Positions 19,910-31,852 of a DNA stretch of 64,000 nucleotides are shown piece after piece (the first letter of the stretch is position 1; every line of letters starts with the position of its first letter). The notes under the pieces were generated by a model that saw only the letters and a list, made by a program, of their open reading frames with translations, did not search any database and was not told the DNA's origin. The DNA is from Pelobates cultripes (Eukaryota; Chordata; Amphibia; Anura; Pelobatidae), in contig OW240916.1 of NCBI GenBank assembly GCA_933207985.1, positions 314,131,085-314,195,084 on the forward strand. Reading direction: 5' to 3'. The translations under genes were made by a program, and so were the position numbers.

Positions 19910-22881
19910 CGCCGAGTGACGGACGAGGTCCGTCACAGAGGGGAGACCCTTAATGACGAGTGACGGACCTCGTCCGTCACGCGGTAAAATTAACCCCGGA
20001 TCGCCACTATCACGGCGATCGCGGGGTTAATGGTGCTCCGGTATGCCTCTGTATTAGAGGCAGACCGAGAGCACCCGGTCAGGCTGCCCAGCACATGTGC
20101 TCTGTATACTTACCTTTTGCCTCCCTGCACTTCCTGGTTCTATGTGAACAGTGCTGATCCTGCCCCCTGCTGGAAAAAAATAAAGTTTATTTAAAGTCCC
20201 ACCCCACCTTTACCCATTGTAATAAAAAAATTAACCCCTTCCCTGCTAATTGCTCACTGAATACAGTGATCAATTGGCAGGGATTACATTTTACTATGAT
20301 CTGATTTTTTTTTTTTTTTTTAACCCTCAGGGGTTAAATTTAATTAATTAAAATATTTTAAAATTATATATTTAGCTTGCTGGGGTGGGTGGAAGTTAGT
20401 GGGGAATTGGGGGATTTGGCGTTAGGCTAACTAGGGGTTAACGTTAAAAGTTTTAAAATAAACTTTAAAAAGTAAAAAAATTAAGCTTAAAAAAAGTTTT
20501 ATTAATGATTAAGTAAAAAAAAAAAAAAAAACACCCCCCTTTACCCAGTCCAAATAAAAATTAACCCCTTCACTGCCAGTTGATCACTGCCTACAGTGAT
20601 CAAATACAGATCACAGTATTATACTGTGATGATTATTTTTTTTTAACCCCTGAGGATTAACTTTTTTATTTATTTTTTTTAACCCTCAGGGGTTCAATTT
20701 ATTTAATTAATTTAAATATTTTGTAACTATATATTTTGCTAGCTGGGGTGGGTGGGAGCTATGGGAAAATGGGGAATTTACTGTTAGTGCTGCTTACTGC
20801 TAGTTAGGGGTTAACGGTAAAAAAAAAAGCTTAGAAAATTTTTAAATCTGTAATAAAGTTTTAAGAAAGTTTAGGAAAGTTTAAAAAAATAATAATAAGC
20901 AAAACAAAAGTTTAAAAACTAGTTTTTAAAAACTAGTCTCAAATGCGCCCCTTCAACATCCACATATACCTGGCAAAGGTACATACGGGGGTATTGCTGT
21001 ACTCAGCCGACATAGCTGAGCAACATATGAAGTATTATACAGCCATAGCACACATAAGGTTTGCAAAATATACTGCGCAAACTCACTTTATATGTCAAAA
21101 AGGCAGAAAAAATGCTTATTACCACTACACTTGGTACAAGCTACCGGAAAAATGATCCCATGCCAAGGTTCAAAATATGCCTTTTGAAATACCCTGAGAT
21201 GTCTTCTTTAAGAAATGGTATGGCTTTATGGGGTATTTGGATTATATAGCCTGGTAAAAAAACTCTAAGATGGGACATGGGCACAGCCTAAAAATTTAAA
21301 GTTTGAAAAAAACTGGAATGGCTGTGTCCCAAATGTGCCCCTCCGATGTCCACATATACCTGGCAAAGGTACATACGGGGGTATTGCTGTACTCAGCCGA
21401 CATAGCTGAGCAACATATGAAGTATTATACAGTCGTAGCACACATAAGGTTTGCAAAATATACTGTGCAAACTCACTTTGTATGTCAAAAAGGCAGAAAA
21501 AACGCTTATTACCACTACATCTGGTACAAGCTAGCGGAAAAATGATCCCACGCTAAGGTTCAAAATATACCTTTTGAAATACCCTGGGGTGTCTACTTTA
21601 AGAAATGGTAGGCCTTTGTGGGGTAGTTTGAATTTAAAACCTGCGAAGATGCTTGGAAATTGCACATAGGCCCAGCGTCAAAGTTCGGTAAAAACGGATA
21701 TGACTTGGTCTCCTATATGGCACTGTAGCTTCACGAAATAGTGCCAAAGACATTCATTGGGGGTGTCTTTTTACTCAGAAGACTTAGCTGAGCATAATTT
21801 GGGAGGTTTGAACTTAGTGGCACATATGAAATATACAAAACGCCCAGCAAAAATGCAATCCGTATGTAAAAAATGCACAAAATTATTTTTTACCACATAC
21901 TTTGGCATATATTGGTGAAAAAATGGGGGTATGTTAAGGCACAATATGCACTTTGAGATACCCTGGAGTGTCTACTTTTACAAATGGTAGGCCTTTGTGG
22001 GTTTTTTTTTTGAACAGTCAAACTGTTATAATACCCTAAATGGAAGCTAAGGCTCGTTAAATCCATCTCTCAAAATTCTACTGTGAATACTAAAAAGGAC
22101 AGGTATCCTATATGGCACTGTAACTTCACGAAATAGTGCCAAAGACATACAATGGGGGTGTCATTTTACTCAGCAGATGTAACTGAACACAAAATAAAAC
22201 TTTGTACAGGAATAGCACACACCAACTTTACAAAATACACATGAGAATTTCTTTGTTATAAGTTTGTGTGCCAAAAAAATCGATGGCGGTGAAATGGCTA
22301 CGTAGAAAGTGTAAAAACAACCTTAGGTAAATAGCCCGTGATGTCTACTTTATATAAATATATACGTTTGTGTGGCAATTTTGTTTTCTTTTATGGCTAA
22401 TAATAATAATTAAGCTTACAAGACAAACATACCTAATTCTAAAATCGCTCCACATTAAAGGTTTAGTTTACTCCTTGTGCTTTGTGACCTGTAACTACCA
22501 AAAAAAAACTTAAAATCTCAGACACATTATATATTCTGTAAATCAGAACAACTAAATTTATTTATTTTTAATTACTTTTCTTAACCTGCACTAATTATAC
22601 ACACATTATTATTGCAAAAACTGTAAAAAAAATAAAAATTTAAAAAAAATTCATTTTTTTTTTTAATTTTTCTATATTTTTTAATAATAAATAAGCATTT
22701 ATATATATGTGTGTTACATCAAATTAAAGCCCTTTCTGTCCTTTAAAAAACGATGTATAATATGTGTTGGTGCAACAAATTAGTAAAATGCAAATTGCAG
22801 TTGAACGCAAACAGCAAAAAATGAAAAAATGCTGTTGTCATTAAGTGAAAGACAAGCTTTTGAAGCTCTGTCGTTAAGGAG
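19910..22881. mobile_element. Large TTAA-flanked piggyBac-like repeat, copy B (inverted relative to copy A)
   Basis: About 2.97 kb, preceded by TTAA at 19906 and followed by TTAA at 22882. It is the reverse complement of copy A at 5608-11217. Inside are two direct copies of a 365-bp section (TTTTTAACCCTCAGGGGTT near 20318 and 20678). About four diverged copies of a 390-bp unit follow (CACATATACCTGGCAAAGGT at 20961 and 21351, then weaker copies near 21720 and 22100). Each unit carries GCTGTACTCAGC...GACATAGCTGAGCA and GCACACATAAGGTTTGCAAA. No transposase is present. Confidence 0.65.
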
Positions 22882-22885
22882 TTAA

Positions 22886-25800
22886 AAGTAGAAAATAAAA
22901 TTAATAATTAAACATTTAGAGACTGCAGACAGAACTGCTGATACAACAGAAAACATTGCATGCTGGCATAGGGTATGACTTAAAATATGTAAGGAGAGCC
23001 TTATAAAAAGTACTTATTTTAGTTATTTAGTTTATTTACTGTGGAAACCAGTTGCGTGTCTCAATATGGAGGCAAATAGCACTTGCATATAACAAGCCTG
23101 TTTCATGTTCAACTTGTATGCACTGACCTTTTCAAGCCAAAGATTATGAGTAAACACTAACGTGCTTAAATGCTTTTTTCTGGCTTTGAACAAGGAAATG
23201 TAGAACTAATCTGCCCAAAAACGCTGAGAGTGATGTTTGCATAAATTTGGACCACTGTTCAGTAGTGCCCTTATCTTCCCTTATTTATTCTCAAATGCCA
23301 GTAGACTTTGCCTTTATATATAACATTATATTAAAAATTGGGATAAAATGTTTGGGGTTGACTACACATAATTTAAATATCATATAATTATACATCAATA
23401 AAATATAACATAGCACTGATATGGGTGAATCCTAGATCCACAGTTGCTCCAGCAATAAGTCTTTTTCTAGGAGACTTAGAAAATAATGGGAATTGTCCCT
23501 TTTAGCAAGGGCCTACCATTTGGCAACTGTTGTCCTTAATTAAATAATTTCAATATAAATATGCTAAGTATTAAATATGGTCAATTAAATTATTCTGGCT
23601 TGTTGAAATCTTCAAAAAAAGATCTACATGGCCACTTACACGTAAAATGTTCAATGAAGTTACTAAAATGTACAGATTAAATACTGTATGTTCCAGGGCA
23701 GCTTTGTTCTGCCTACCCACAGAGTTTAGTAGTCTCTGCTCTTGTAAATTAACCCAACCATAAAAACATCACTACCTGCCACTGTTTGCGTTCTCTTCTA
23801 ATATACTTCCAGTTTTGGGAGTATGATGGCACTTGACATTGGCAAGGTTTCTAGGCAATAATTCATTACCTTTGGCACAGCTTATAAACATCATTACAAA
23901 ACCATTTTTAATCAAGTATATTGCTCTTTATATAATATTAGAACAAAAATGTTTTGTTTCCCTATATTTCCAGAATTCTAACCCTTTAGGTTCTATAATC
24001 AGTTATGATTTTCAGGCTAGTTTTAGAATGTTTTTCCAGTAATATTAATTTGGTAATTGGGCAGTTGCACTCGGCTATTCTGTAGTAAAAATAGCTTTGT
24101 ATAGAGATATATATCCTTCATATAGAGATATATAAAAAGGAGAGTGATTCTTTACTTATGTCCTTTTTTACTTTCAGCAATTACTCTTACTTGCCTACGC
24201 AGTCTTTTATTGTAATGTGATTAAGTCAATGTATCAAATTTCTACTCACAATAGGACTCAATAAAACCTTTTCATATAGTACAAATGGTTATTTCACTAT
24301 ATACTTGTCACATACACATAGCGCATATATATATATATATATATAAATAAACCTACATTACAATGATTCACTTTTACATACTAAAACAAGTTAAAAAACT
24401 AAATACAATAGTGAAACTTTGTACTAATGTACTAAAACTTTTAAGTTTTTTAATGTTCGTGACTGAAAGGGTTTTAAATGAATGCACTGTATTTAACACC
24501 TCGTTTTATTAATGTATTAGTTTCTAAAATCCAGGTAAAATCTCAGGGTGATTCTATACCTTATGAAAAATCACTTTTATAGACCATTTCACAGAAAGCT
24601 ATTTGATAAGCATCACAACTAAGAAAGTCATTGATATAGTACGACTGTATTTATAAGACATAGTACAACCTATGTCTTAACTTTCTGAAGCTCCGATGCA
24701 TGTGAGATATTTAGCGTTTTTTGCTGCAGCCCAGAAAGAGATTCCTCTGAGATAAGGGGGGGAAAACTTAGCAGGCAAGTTCAGCCCATGTGTTTAACCT
24801 GAAATTCTGTATGTCTTGCCTAAAGGGCAGATGGTTGATTTGTGCTCGGTACTGTACACAGGATCTGTCACTCTTGGTATTATTCATTTGAATATAGTCC
24901 TTATTGTTCTGAAATATCAGAAGGCAAAATTCCAGTGCTATTTTTAAAGTGTTTTCCAGATCTTTTTTTTTGATATTCTGTTCTCTGAGCAGTCTACAGC
25001 AAATATAGATCTCAAGCAGTATTTCAGAACTTCTCTTGTCCTTCACTTTAATTGCTCCATTAACATTGTATGATTACTTATATACTTGTATAGAATTTAT
25101 TACCAGGAATCCAATTTCATACAGCAGAATAGCTTCTAAGTCCCTTCCCCTATATATTGATTATACACAGATTGACAGATATATAAATATAGGTATAGAT
25201 ATCAATAGAGATTTCTATTTCTATCTCAGGATTCTATTTTATTTTTTGTTTTAAGCCAGGGATACAAATCTGTGTAAACCATGGAAAGTATTTAGTATAG
25301 TATTATCTTACAAACCAGGATTGGGCACTAAACCTACATGGGGTCCTCTTTATCGACACCTATTGTGCACAAAGTGGGAAAATAGATTTATAATATGAAT
25401 GCTTTTTAAAAACACATTAGTAGATCTTGAAGTAGTATAGTCAACATCTTTTGTCAAAAGACACATGTGCTATTGAGTTCTATTATCACACTAAAACCAC
25501 ATGGGGAATATTGTTGACTGTCAGGTTTCCAGGTTTGTCAATCCACATATTCCTGTGGACCAAATAAAAGTAAAGTGGTCATGTGACTTTCTTGGATTAT
25601 CAAACCTTCTGTTGTTTGTCTATTAGACTTCCTGTAATAGGTTTGTCTTTATGTAACAAACACAGAGAAGCAGTTACATGATCTTCTCTAACAATCAGCA
25701 CAAGAGCACTCTCTTGCAAAGATTATACATTTCTCGTGATAATGTGTCAGCAGGGAACACAAGCTCTAAACACCTCAAATATGAACAATGATTAAATAAA

Positions 25801-26282
25801 AGGAATCTCAATTAAGCCGCACATATTTTCTCAATCAGCAGTAAACACAAATCATCTAATACAATTTATTACATTATGTGTAAAATTTTAATTTGTGGAA
25901 TATTATGGCATTAGAATTGATTGAATCAGCAATCAATATTGGACATTTTTCTGTGTGTTGCATACACTATGAAATGATCGTATTACCAGGAAAATTATGT
26001 TTTGGCCTTTATGAATAGTGTTTGATCAGATGTGAATAGTGAATAGTGTTTGATCAGATGTTTACCACTCTGATTAATATTCCGCAGTCTACTCAAATAC
26101 ACAGATTTTGCATGAAAATTGATTGTCAGAAACCATGTGGATATGAAATTCAATTATTATGGAGATCAAATAAACCTACACACTGGGAGATTAACTAAAA
26201 TGCAACATCTCTCCTCTTTTTCTAATAAATATAAATTTTAAACACAAACACAGACCTCTGCAGGACTGAGGAACTTAGCTAG
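22886..26282. other. Intron, no gene recognised
   Basis: About 3.4 kb of AT-rich intron with only minor features: a (TA)-rich run at 24322-24347 and a 25-bp direct duplication (GTGAATAGTGTTTGATCAGA) near 26020-26060. No splice-flanked coding block and no clear transposon ends were seen. Confidence 0.5.
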
Positions 26283-27050
26283 TTAAAGGGTCACTCTAAG
26301 CCTCCAAACCACTTCAACTTGTTGAAGTAATTTTGGTTCATAGATACTGCACATTTTTTTGGCAATGTTTCTGAAAAATTACAAACTTTAACATTTTCCT
26401 AGATCATGACTTTAGTGGCTGACCACTGATAGGGGTGCGTCCCCTTTGCTTCTCTCTGAAAAGCATTGGACTGGCGGAGTGTGGTCATTGGTTTGCATGT
26501 GTCCTATATCCCCAGTTTTTTCAGAAGAACTGCTGACCTCTTTGGCTGCAGAGAGGTTTGCTGTAATGCTGCTGGATTACAGGTAAGTTAAGCAGTGTTT
26601 TTCAGGTGTATGAGAATGTGACATTTATTTAAAGGGACTTTATAGACACCCAGAATATTGAAGTGGTCTGGGTACCAGGCCCTTGTTTTTTTTAACACTA
26701 CAATTAAAAATATTGCCATATTTGCAAGAACGGCACATTTTTCATTGCAGGGTTAACATGCCTCTAGTGGTTTTCTTCTTGACAGCTACAAGAGGCACTT
26801 CCGCATCTATAACAGAGTTAAAATTGTTTGTAGATCAAAAGGCTCTCATAGAGTGTATTTGATTGCATTTACCTCCCATGCACACTAACTTTCCAATGCT
26901 TCCCTACTGGAAAACACTGGATTGGCTGATATCCTTAGTCTTCACAATCTTGATCAGAAAGGTGGAGTGGCAGCAGTACTAGCATGATAGGGCAGATGGG
27001 GGGGGAGACCTTCATAGGAATACATGCTGGTATTTGTTTTTTAACATAAT
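26283..27050. mobile_element. T2-like MITE composite
   Basis: TTAAAGGGTCACTCTAAGCC begins one arm at 26283. TTTAAAGGGACTTTATAGAC with GAAGTGGTCTGGGTACC, the form of the 4252 element's right part, begins another near 26630. GCATTGGACTGGC and CTTCCCTACTGGAAAACACTGG are T2 internal motifs. The arrangement looks like two neighbouring or nested copies; ends are uncertain. Confidence 0.55.
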
Positions 27051-27697
27051 ATCACAAAAGCAGAAGTTCGCAAGTATTCATTTTGTTCAACTTTGGGCAT
27101 TGTTCATTAGCTGAAAGTTTCAGTTTCAGATCGCCTTGCTGAATAACCCTATGGCTATTACTACTTTGCAAAAAAAGATGTTATTTCTAGCGGGCAGATA
27201 TAGAAAACATTACTTATTTTGCTCTATTACTCTTAAGCTGTTCTCTACAATTTAGAGCTCTGAAGCACATTGCACAGTAACTCTACGCTAGCTCTATATC
27301 TGTTAATGTAAATGAGTTTACCTGTAATATAGATGCACTCTGTGAGCAGTCACTGAGGAGGTTCTACTCAAGACACATTTTTAGTGTATTAATGATCTGT
27401 TTTGAAAGAACTGCCATATTGTAAAGGATTGTAAAAACATTGATAGGTTTATCAAGCATATAGCCCAGAGAGCACGCCATTCTCTATTGTGTGATTTGAT
27501 AAACAATATTTACTGACATGTGGTATTTATAAAAATAACAACCTTCGTCCACTAATAAAAGAATAACGAATTACAAGAACATGTCAAGGATTCATTTTCT
27601 ACACAAATTAAGGACTGATTTGTGTCAGTTGCATTCTGAGATGTGTGATGGTAGCGTTACAAAGTTACTTGTTTGACATTTTTGTATCTCTGGGTTT

Positions 27698-28350
27698 CAT
27701 TGTAAATTGTATTTGGTGCATAGTAAAGTAATGGCAAGTGTGTTTGTTTTGTGTTCAACATGATTCAGAACGAAAATTAACTTCATTGGTCAAATTCCTA
27801 TGAATATAAACACAACCAATTTCTAAAAAAAACTAATATGGTGTTGACGATTAGCATGAATATTTATTGCAGATCCTTTCAGCACCATTTAAACTAGTGG
27901 TTCCCAAACCTGTCCTCACATGCCCCCTCCCCCTACCAGTCCAGGATTTAGGGATTACCCAGCTCTGTCTAAGGTGGTGTTTTTTTGTTTTGTTTTTTCC
28001 GTTTTTTCCCGTTTTGTTTTCATTGTAAATTGTATTTGGTGCATAGTAAAGTAATGGCAAGTGTGTTTGTTTTGTGTTCAACATGATTCAGAACGAAAAT
28101 TAACTTCATTGGTCAAATTCCTATGAATATAAACACAACCAATTTCTAAAAAAACTAATATGGTGTTGACGATTAGCATGAATATTTATTGCAGATCCTT
28201 TCAGCACCATTTAAACTAGTGGTTCCCAAACCTGTCCTCACATGCCCCCTCCCCCTACCAGTCCAGGATTTAGGGATTACCCAGCTGTGTCTAAGGTGGT
28301 GTTTTTTTGTTTGTTTAGTTTTTTCCGTTTTTTTCCGTTTTGTTTTCTTT
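27698..28350 (+). repeat. Tandem duplication, 323-bp unit, two copies
   Basis: CATTGTAAATTGTATTTGGT at 27698 recurs at 28021. The whole unit is repeated almost without change, through the block CTAGTGGTTCCCAAACCTGT (27894 and 28216) to the T-rich end. Differences are a few bases and T-run lengths, so the duplication is recent. The unit includes the 5' end of a repeat beginning near GTGGTTCCCAAACCTGTCC. Confidence 0.93.
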
Positions 28351-28589
28351 CCTAAAAACACCTTACCAAGGCAACTAGAAAGACGTGCTTGTGAGGAGCT
28401 CCGTAAAAGAAACTGGAAAACCGCAGACAACTGAAATTAAAACGCTCCTACAAGCCTCATACCTCAACACCCCCACACAGCCGACATTATGGGGCGAAAA
28501 AATAGAAAATTCCACATCCCAAAAGTACCAAAACTGCCTGATATCAGGCTGTCATTTGACAGGTCTACCCCACGAGTTCTACCCTGGCA

Positions 28590-29100
28590 GACCCTGGCAT
28601 GGTCACTTAAGCGTTCTGGATTCGCAAAGCCACATCTGCACCCGCGGATGCACCAAGAGACATCATAGCAGTGACTAAGGACATCGCGGCTCAATCTGCC
28701 ATAATGTCCCGCTCTAGAGAGCTAGGCGTTATCCACTTCTACGGAGACCTCCTATTCAATGTGAGATCTCCGTAGAAATCTACGGAGACCTCCCATTCAA
28801 AGTGCTGGCGGCGAGAAGCCGCAATTAAATATAGGTGGGGGATAGATGGTTCCCTAGTAGTTCAGAAGGGAGATGACAAACTCACATTAGCCCCCTCTGG
28901 AGACCAGGCAACCTTTCTCCAGCCGCAATTAAATATAGGTGGGGGATAGATGGTTCCCTAGTAGTTCAGAAGGGAGATGACAAACTCACATTAGCCCCCT
29001 CTGGAGACCAGGCAACCTTTCTCCAGCTTCTACACCCACTGACCCAAACCGGGCCCATACGGCCAGGACCAGCGCAGAGCGCTGACCACCAATATTCCTA
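28590..29100 (+). pseudogene. L1 ORF1 C-terminal part, broken
   Basis: Readable pieces in shifting frames: PRDIIAVTKDIAAQSAIMSR with SRELGVIHFYGDLLF (about 28650-28755). This corresponds to the typical ORF1 stretch PRDII...KE.IM..AR..G...F.G..I. It is followed by a YRWGIDGSLVVQKGDDKLTL piece and then ATFLQLL (about 28835-29036), the C-terminal YRWGFPF-like domain. The second piece is present twice because of a 104-bp tandem duplication. Not functional. Confidence 0.7.
28821..29028 (+). repeat. Perfect 104-bp tandem duplication inside L1 ORF1 remnant
   Basis: GCAATTAAATATAGGTGGGG at 28821 recurs at 28925, and the two 104-bp units appear identical. Just upstream, TCTACGGAGACCTCC also occurs twice (28738 and 28782). 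This is local duplication within the LINE. Confidence 0.93.
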
Positions 29101-29535
29101 AGACACCGGTAACCATATTTCCTGGATAGCCCAGGGAACCCTATACTAAAGAAACCACAGGAGGGTTTGCCACCCACCTAACGACCCATAGACCACACAA
29201 GTTTGTAAGAAACTCTGTTTCTCTGTGGTATTGCCCCTTCTCTTTTTTGCTTTGGTTTGCTTTGTTTCTCAGTTATTTTCATTCTATATCTTCATATACT
29301 CCTACCTAGCAGAGGGTTATATTAAGTCAGGAGTAGAAAAGACCCCATAGCACAGGTCTTTCATGTAACACATGTTTTCATACGGAACTCTTGGGTGACT
29401 TAATGCATGTAGTGCCTCATCCTGGACCCTGTGACTAATGTTTTATTCTCTTATTTATCGCATACTGCGAACAGTTGGAATTTGTGTGTGCAAACTACAA
29501 TAAAATACCCATTGGGAAAAAAATATATAAAAAGC

Positions 29536-30156
29536 AAACATAGCATAATATAATTCCATTGATTAATAGCACTTTAAAATACAATTAAAAACACTTACAC
29601 AGACACACACACACACACGACCAAGTACAAATCTCTTCAGTTAACCCACCTTAAATGTGCTGTGTCGGTCTCTTAGTTTAGCTCAGTAGTTTGCTGGAAG
29701 TATATGATGTGGGTACACTTGGTAATTTCGTGTTCCTTTATATTGTTCTGGTGAAAGTTTGATCATCCTATGCATTATAACCATTTTAGTTGATTGTCAT
29801 GTTATGATGCAGATTCTTTCTGTTCTGTACAAATTTTAATTTGACAAAACCTGGACTCTCCTTGCACCTTAGGCCTAACCCCTTAACTGCCACACAGATA
29901 AAGTAGAAACTTCCCTGCCCGTGATCCATCCAACCATAGATGGCAGTGTTAGACTGGGAGCATTGGGAGAGGAGCTCGCAGTAGATCCAGGCTGCCCAAA
30001 TAACAAACCCCTGTATCTAACTGACTATATGCACATTCTAGAACTCCTGTCATCCAGACACATGCTAAGGAGTCAAAAGCCAATATGTTGTGTTTTTACC
30101 AACTCATATACTAATACATTATGTGCAAAATTAATTATCTATTCTTTATTCTACAG
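29536..30156. other. Intron before exon g, no feature
   Basis: AT-rich intron with a short (CA)n at 29600-29618. An open frame runs from 29921 into exon g, but no family match exists before the acceptor AG at 30155-30156. Confidence 0.5.
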
Positions 30157-30271
30157 ACTGTTTCATTCTCTAATGAACTTGAAGAGGGTAATAATTGATA
30201 CAGCTCATGTTGTTATTCTTAAGGATAAAGAAAGCTACAACTACAATCCATCCGCTCCCTTCTTCAGTATG
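30157..30271 (+). CDS. MAN2A1-like: MAN2A exon g: end of middle domain
   Basis: The acceptor is attctacag and the donor is ATG|gtaggt. The exon encodes RLFHSLMNLKRVIIDTAHVV and then ILKDKESYNYNPSAPFFSM. RLFHSLM is as in MAN2A1, while NLKRVII and NPSAPF resemble MAN2A2. The exon ends in phase 0. An open frame extends 5' of the exon, but that part is intron because the protein match begins at the AG. Confidence 0.91.
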
Positions 30272-30620
30272 GTAGGTCATGTGTTTACTTTAATTTGCTT
30301 GACAATAGGAGCAGACTGACTGCTAAACACTTCACTATCTGCCGATACTTTATATGATAGTTATTCTCGTTAATATCATCGCTCATATTCTGATTTCTTT
30401 GTGAGATTACCTAGGTTCCAAAAATTGGTGGGGGAAATCCATAGAGTGTTTAACGTATATAGTTTTCCACCCTCTGTACATAGGAAAAAAGCTATTTGTT
30501 TTCCTGTGCTTTTTCTAAACCTGACATAATATATTCATAGGATGAACAAATCACAGGCAAATTTTATTTAACATTTTATGTATTTGAAAAGCAGTTTAGA
30601 AGTCTGTGCTAATTTCTAAT

Positions 30621-31065
30621 TTAAAGTTACCTGAACCACTACAGCTTAATGTCCCTGCAAGCTTTTTAATGTTTACATCTGAAAAGGCAGTGTTTGCATT
30701 ACTGCCCAGTAACACCTCTTGTGGCAGTCACTCACACGGCCACTAGAGGTGATTCCCCGGTCAGTGCTGCATAATGTACAGCACTGCGTGGAGGTGCTGA
30801 TGCTCACCATAGAGATACATTGATTCAATACATCTCTATGACAAGATGCTGCTTGGTGAAGTGTGATTTTTGCTGAGTATGCGCAGTAGCCACCCAATGC
30901 TTTTTCTGTGGAAAAGCATTGGATTGGCTGTGATCATAAATGTTTGACCAGCGTGACAAGGGGGAAATAGTGAGTAAAATTACCTTTTCACTGTACAGAC
31001 GGGAGCTGGAACCTAAACTGCCAAACCAGCACTATAGTGTCAGGAACACATGTTTCTTCCTGTAA
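30621..31065. mobile_element. T2/Kolobok-like MITE, diverged
   Basis: TTAAAGTTACCTGAACCACT, then ACAGCTTAATGTCCCTGCAA on the left; CACTATAGTGTCAGGAACAC on the right. CATCTCTATGACA and GGAAAAGCATTGGATTGGCT are shared with the 13691 and 16703 copies. The right TTAA is lost. Confidence 0.6.
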
Positions 31066-31852
31066 ATTTACATCTCATGTTTCAAATAAATATTGCTCTT
31101 TGCTCCACTCACCATGTAGATTGTGACAAATGAACTTGGCAGTGCAGGTGTATGTTTGTCAAGTTGTGTTCTCTGAGGGTTGTGTTACTGACGGTGTATA
31201 TATATGTTTTATTTATTTATTTTAATTTCACAATTTTTATTTTGTTTTAAATAGTAGTCAAACAGTGAGGTACAGAAGTAAAGAGGGAGGGGGTGCAAGT
31301 GACCTAAAATGTTCAGTAATAGTAACAGTAACACATTTGATATATGCAATTCACCAGGTGCCATACGTTGTAGAGACATTAGACAGAACTATACACTACC
31401 GTTTTGCATTAACATAATACAAGATGAGCCTTATATATCCTTGACACTGGTATATTATCAATAGATGGCATATTTCCACATGCACGTTGTCTATCCTCTT
31501 GCAGAGGGGTTGTAGGGTACAGGGTACAGAAAGGAAAAAGAAGGGGGGTTGGGTTAACAATTGGTACATACAGTAACCGTGTCATCCTTTTTGGTTAATG
31601 CCCTCATTTTTGAGTGGCCCATCAAGCCACCTCCGCGCCACCTTTGTGTGCACTGCTCTGGCTCGAAGAGACGTACATGCATGGCATATAGACTTTTCTG
31701 TGTGGAGTTCAGTGACTGCATGCAGTGCCCATATTACACAACTATGTACAACGTGGGTGTTCTCTCGTCCCTATCCCTCCCCAGGGGTCATACGTTTGTG
31801 TGTATGAAAGTTGGTGCTACCTCCTCCTCCGCACCCCCTGCGAGGCGTGTTC

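Larger units (their letters stand above)
28370..29535 (+). mobile_element. Second L1-type element with ORF1 remnant but no ORF2
   Basis: ORF1 C-terminal coding remnants (about 28590-29040) are followed after only about 100 bp by a C/T-rich untranslated region. This ends in ACAATAAAATACCC and an A-rich tail at 29517-29535. No reverse transcriptase segment lies between. The 5' boundary is unclear because the element abuts the tandem duplication. Its 3' region is not obviously the same as that of the 1882-3776 element. Confidence 0.65.

Noticed and set aside
20943..21545. Two similar 70-80-aa open frames (SADIAE...RFAKYT)
   Set aside because: They are the same 390-bp repeat unit read twice; no known protein and no start or stop conservation beyond the repeat.
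27698..29028. CRISPR-like or satellite array
   Set aside because: Only two units each of 323 and 104 bp without spacers; simple tandem duplications.
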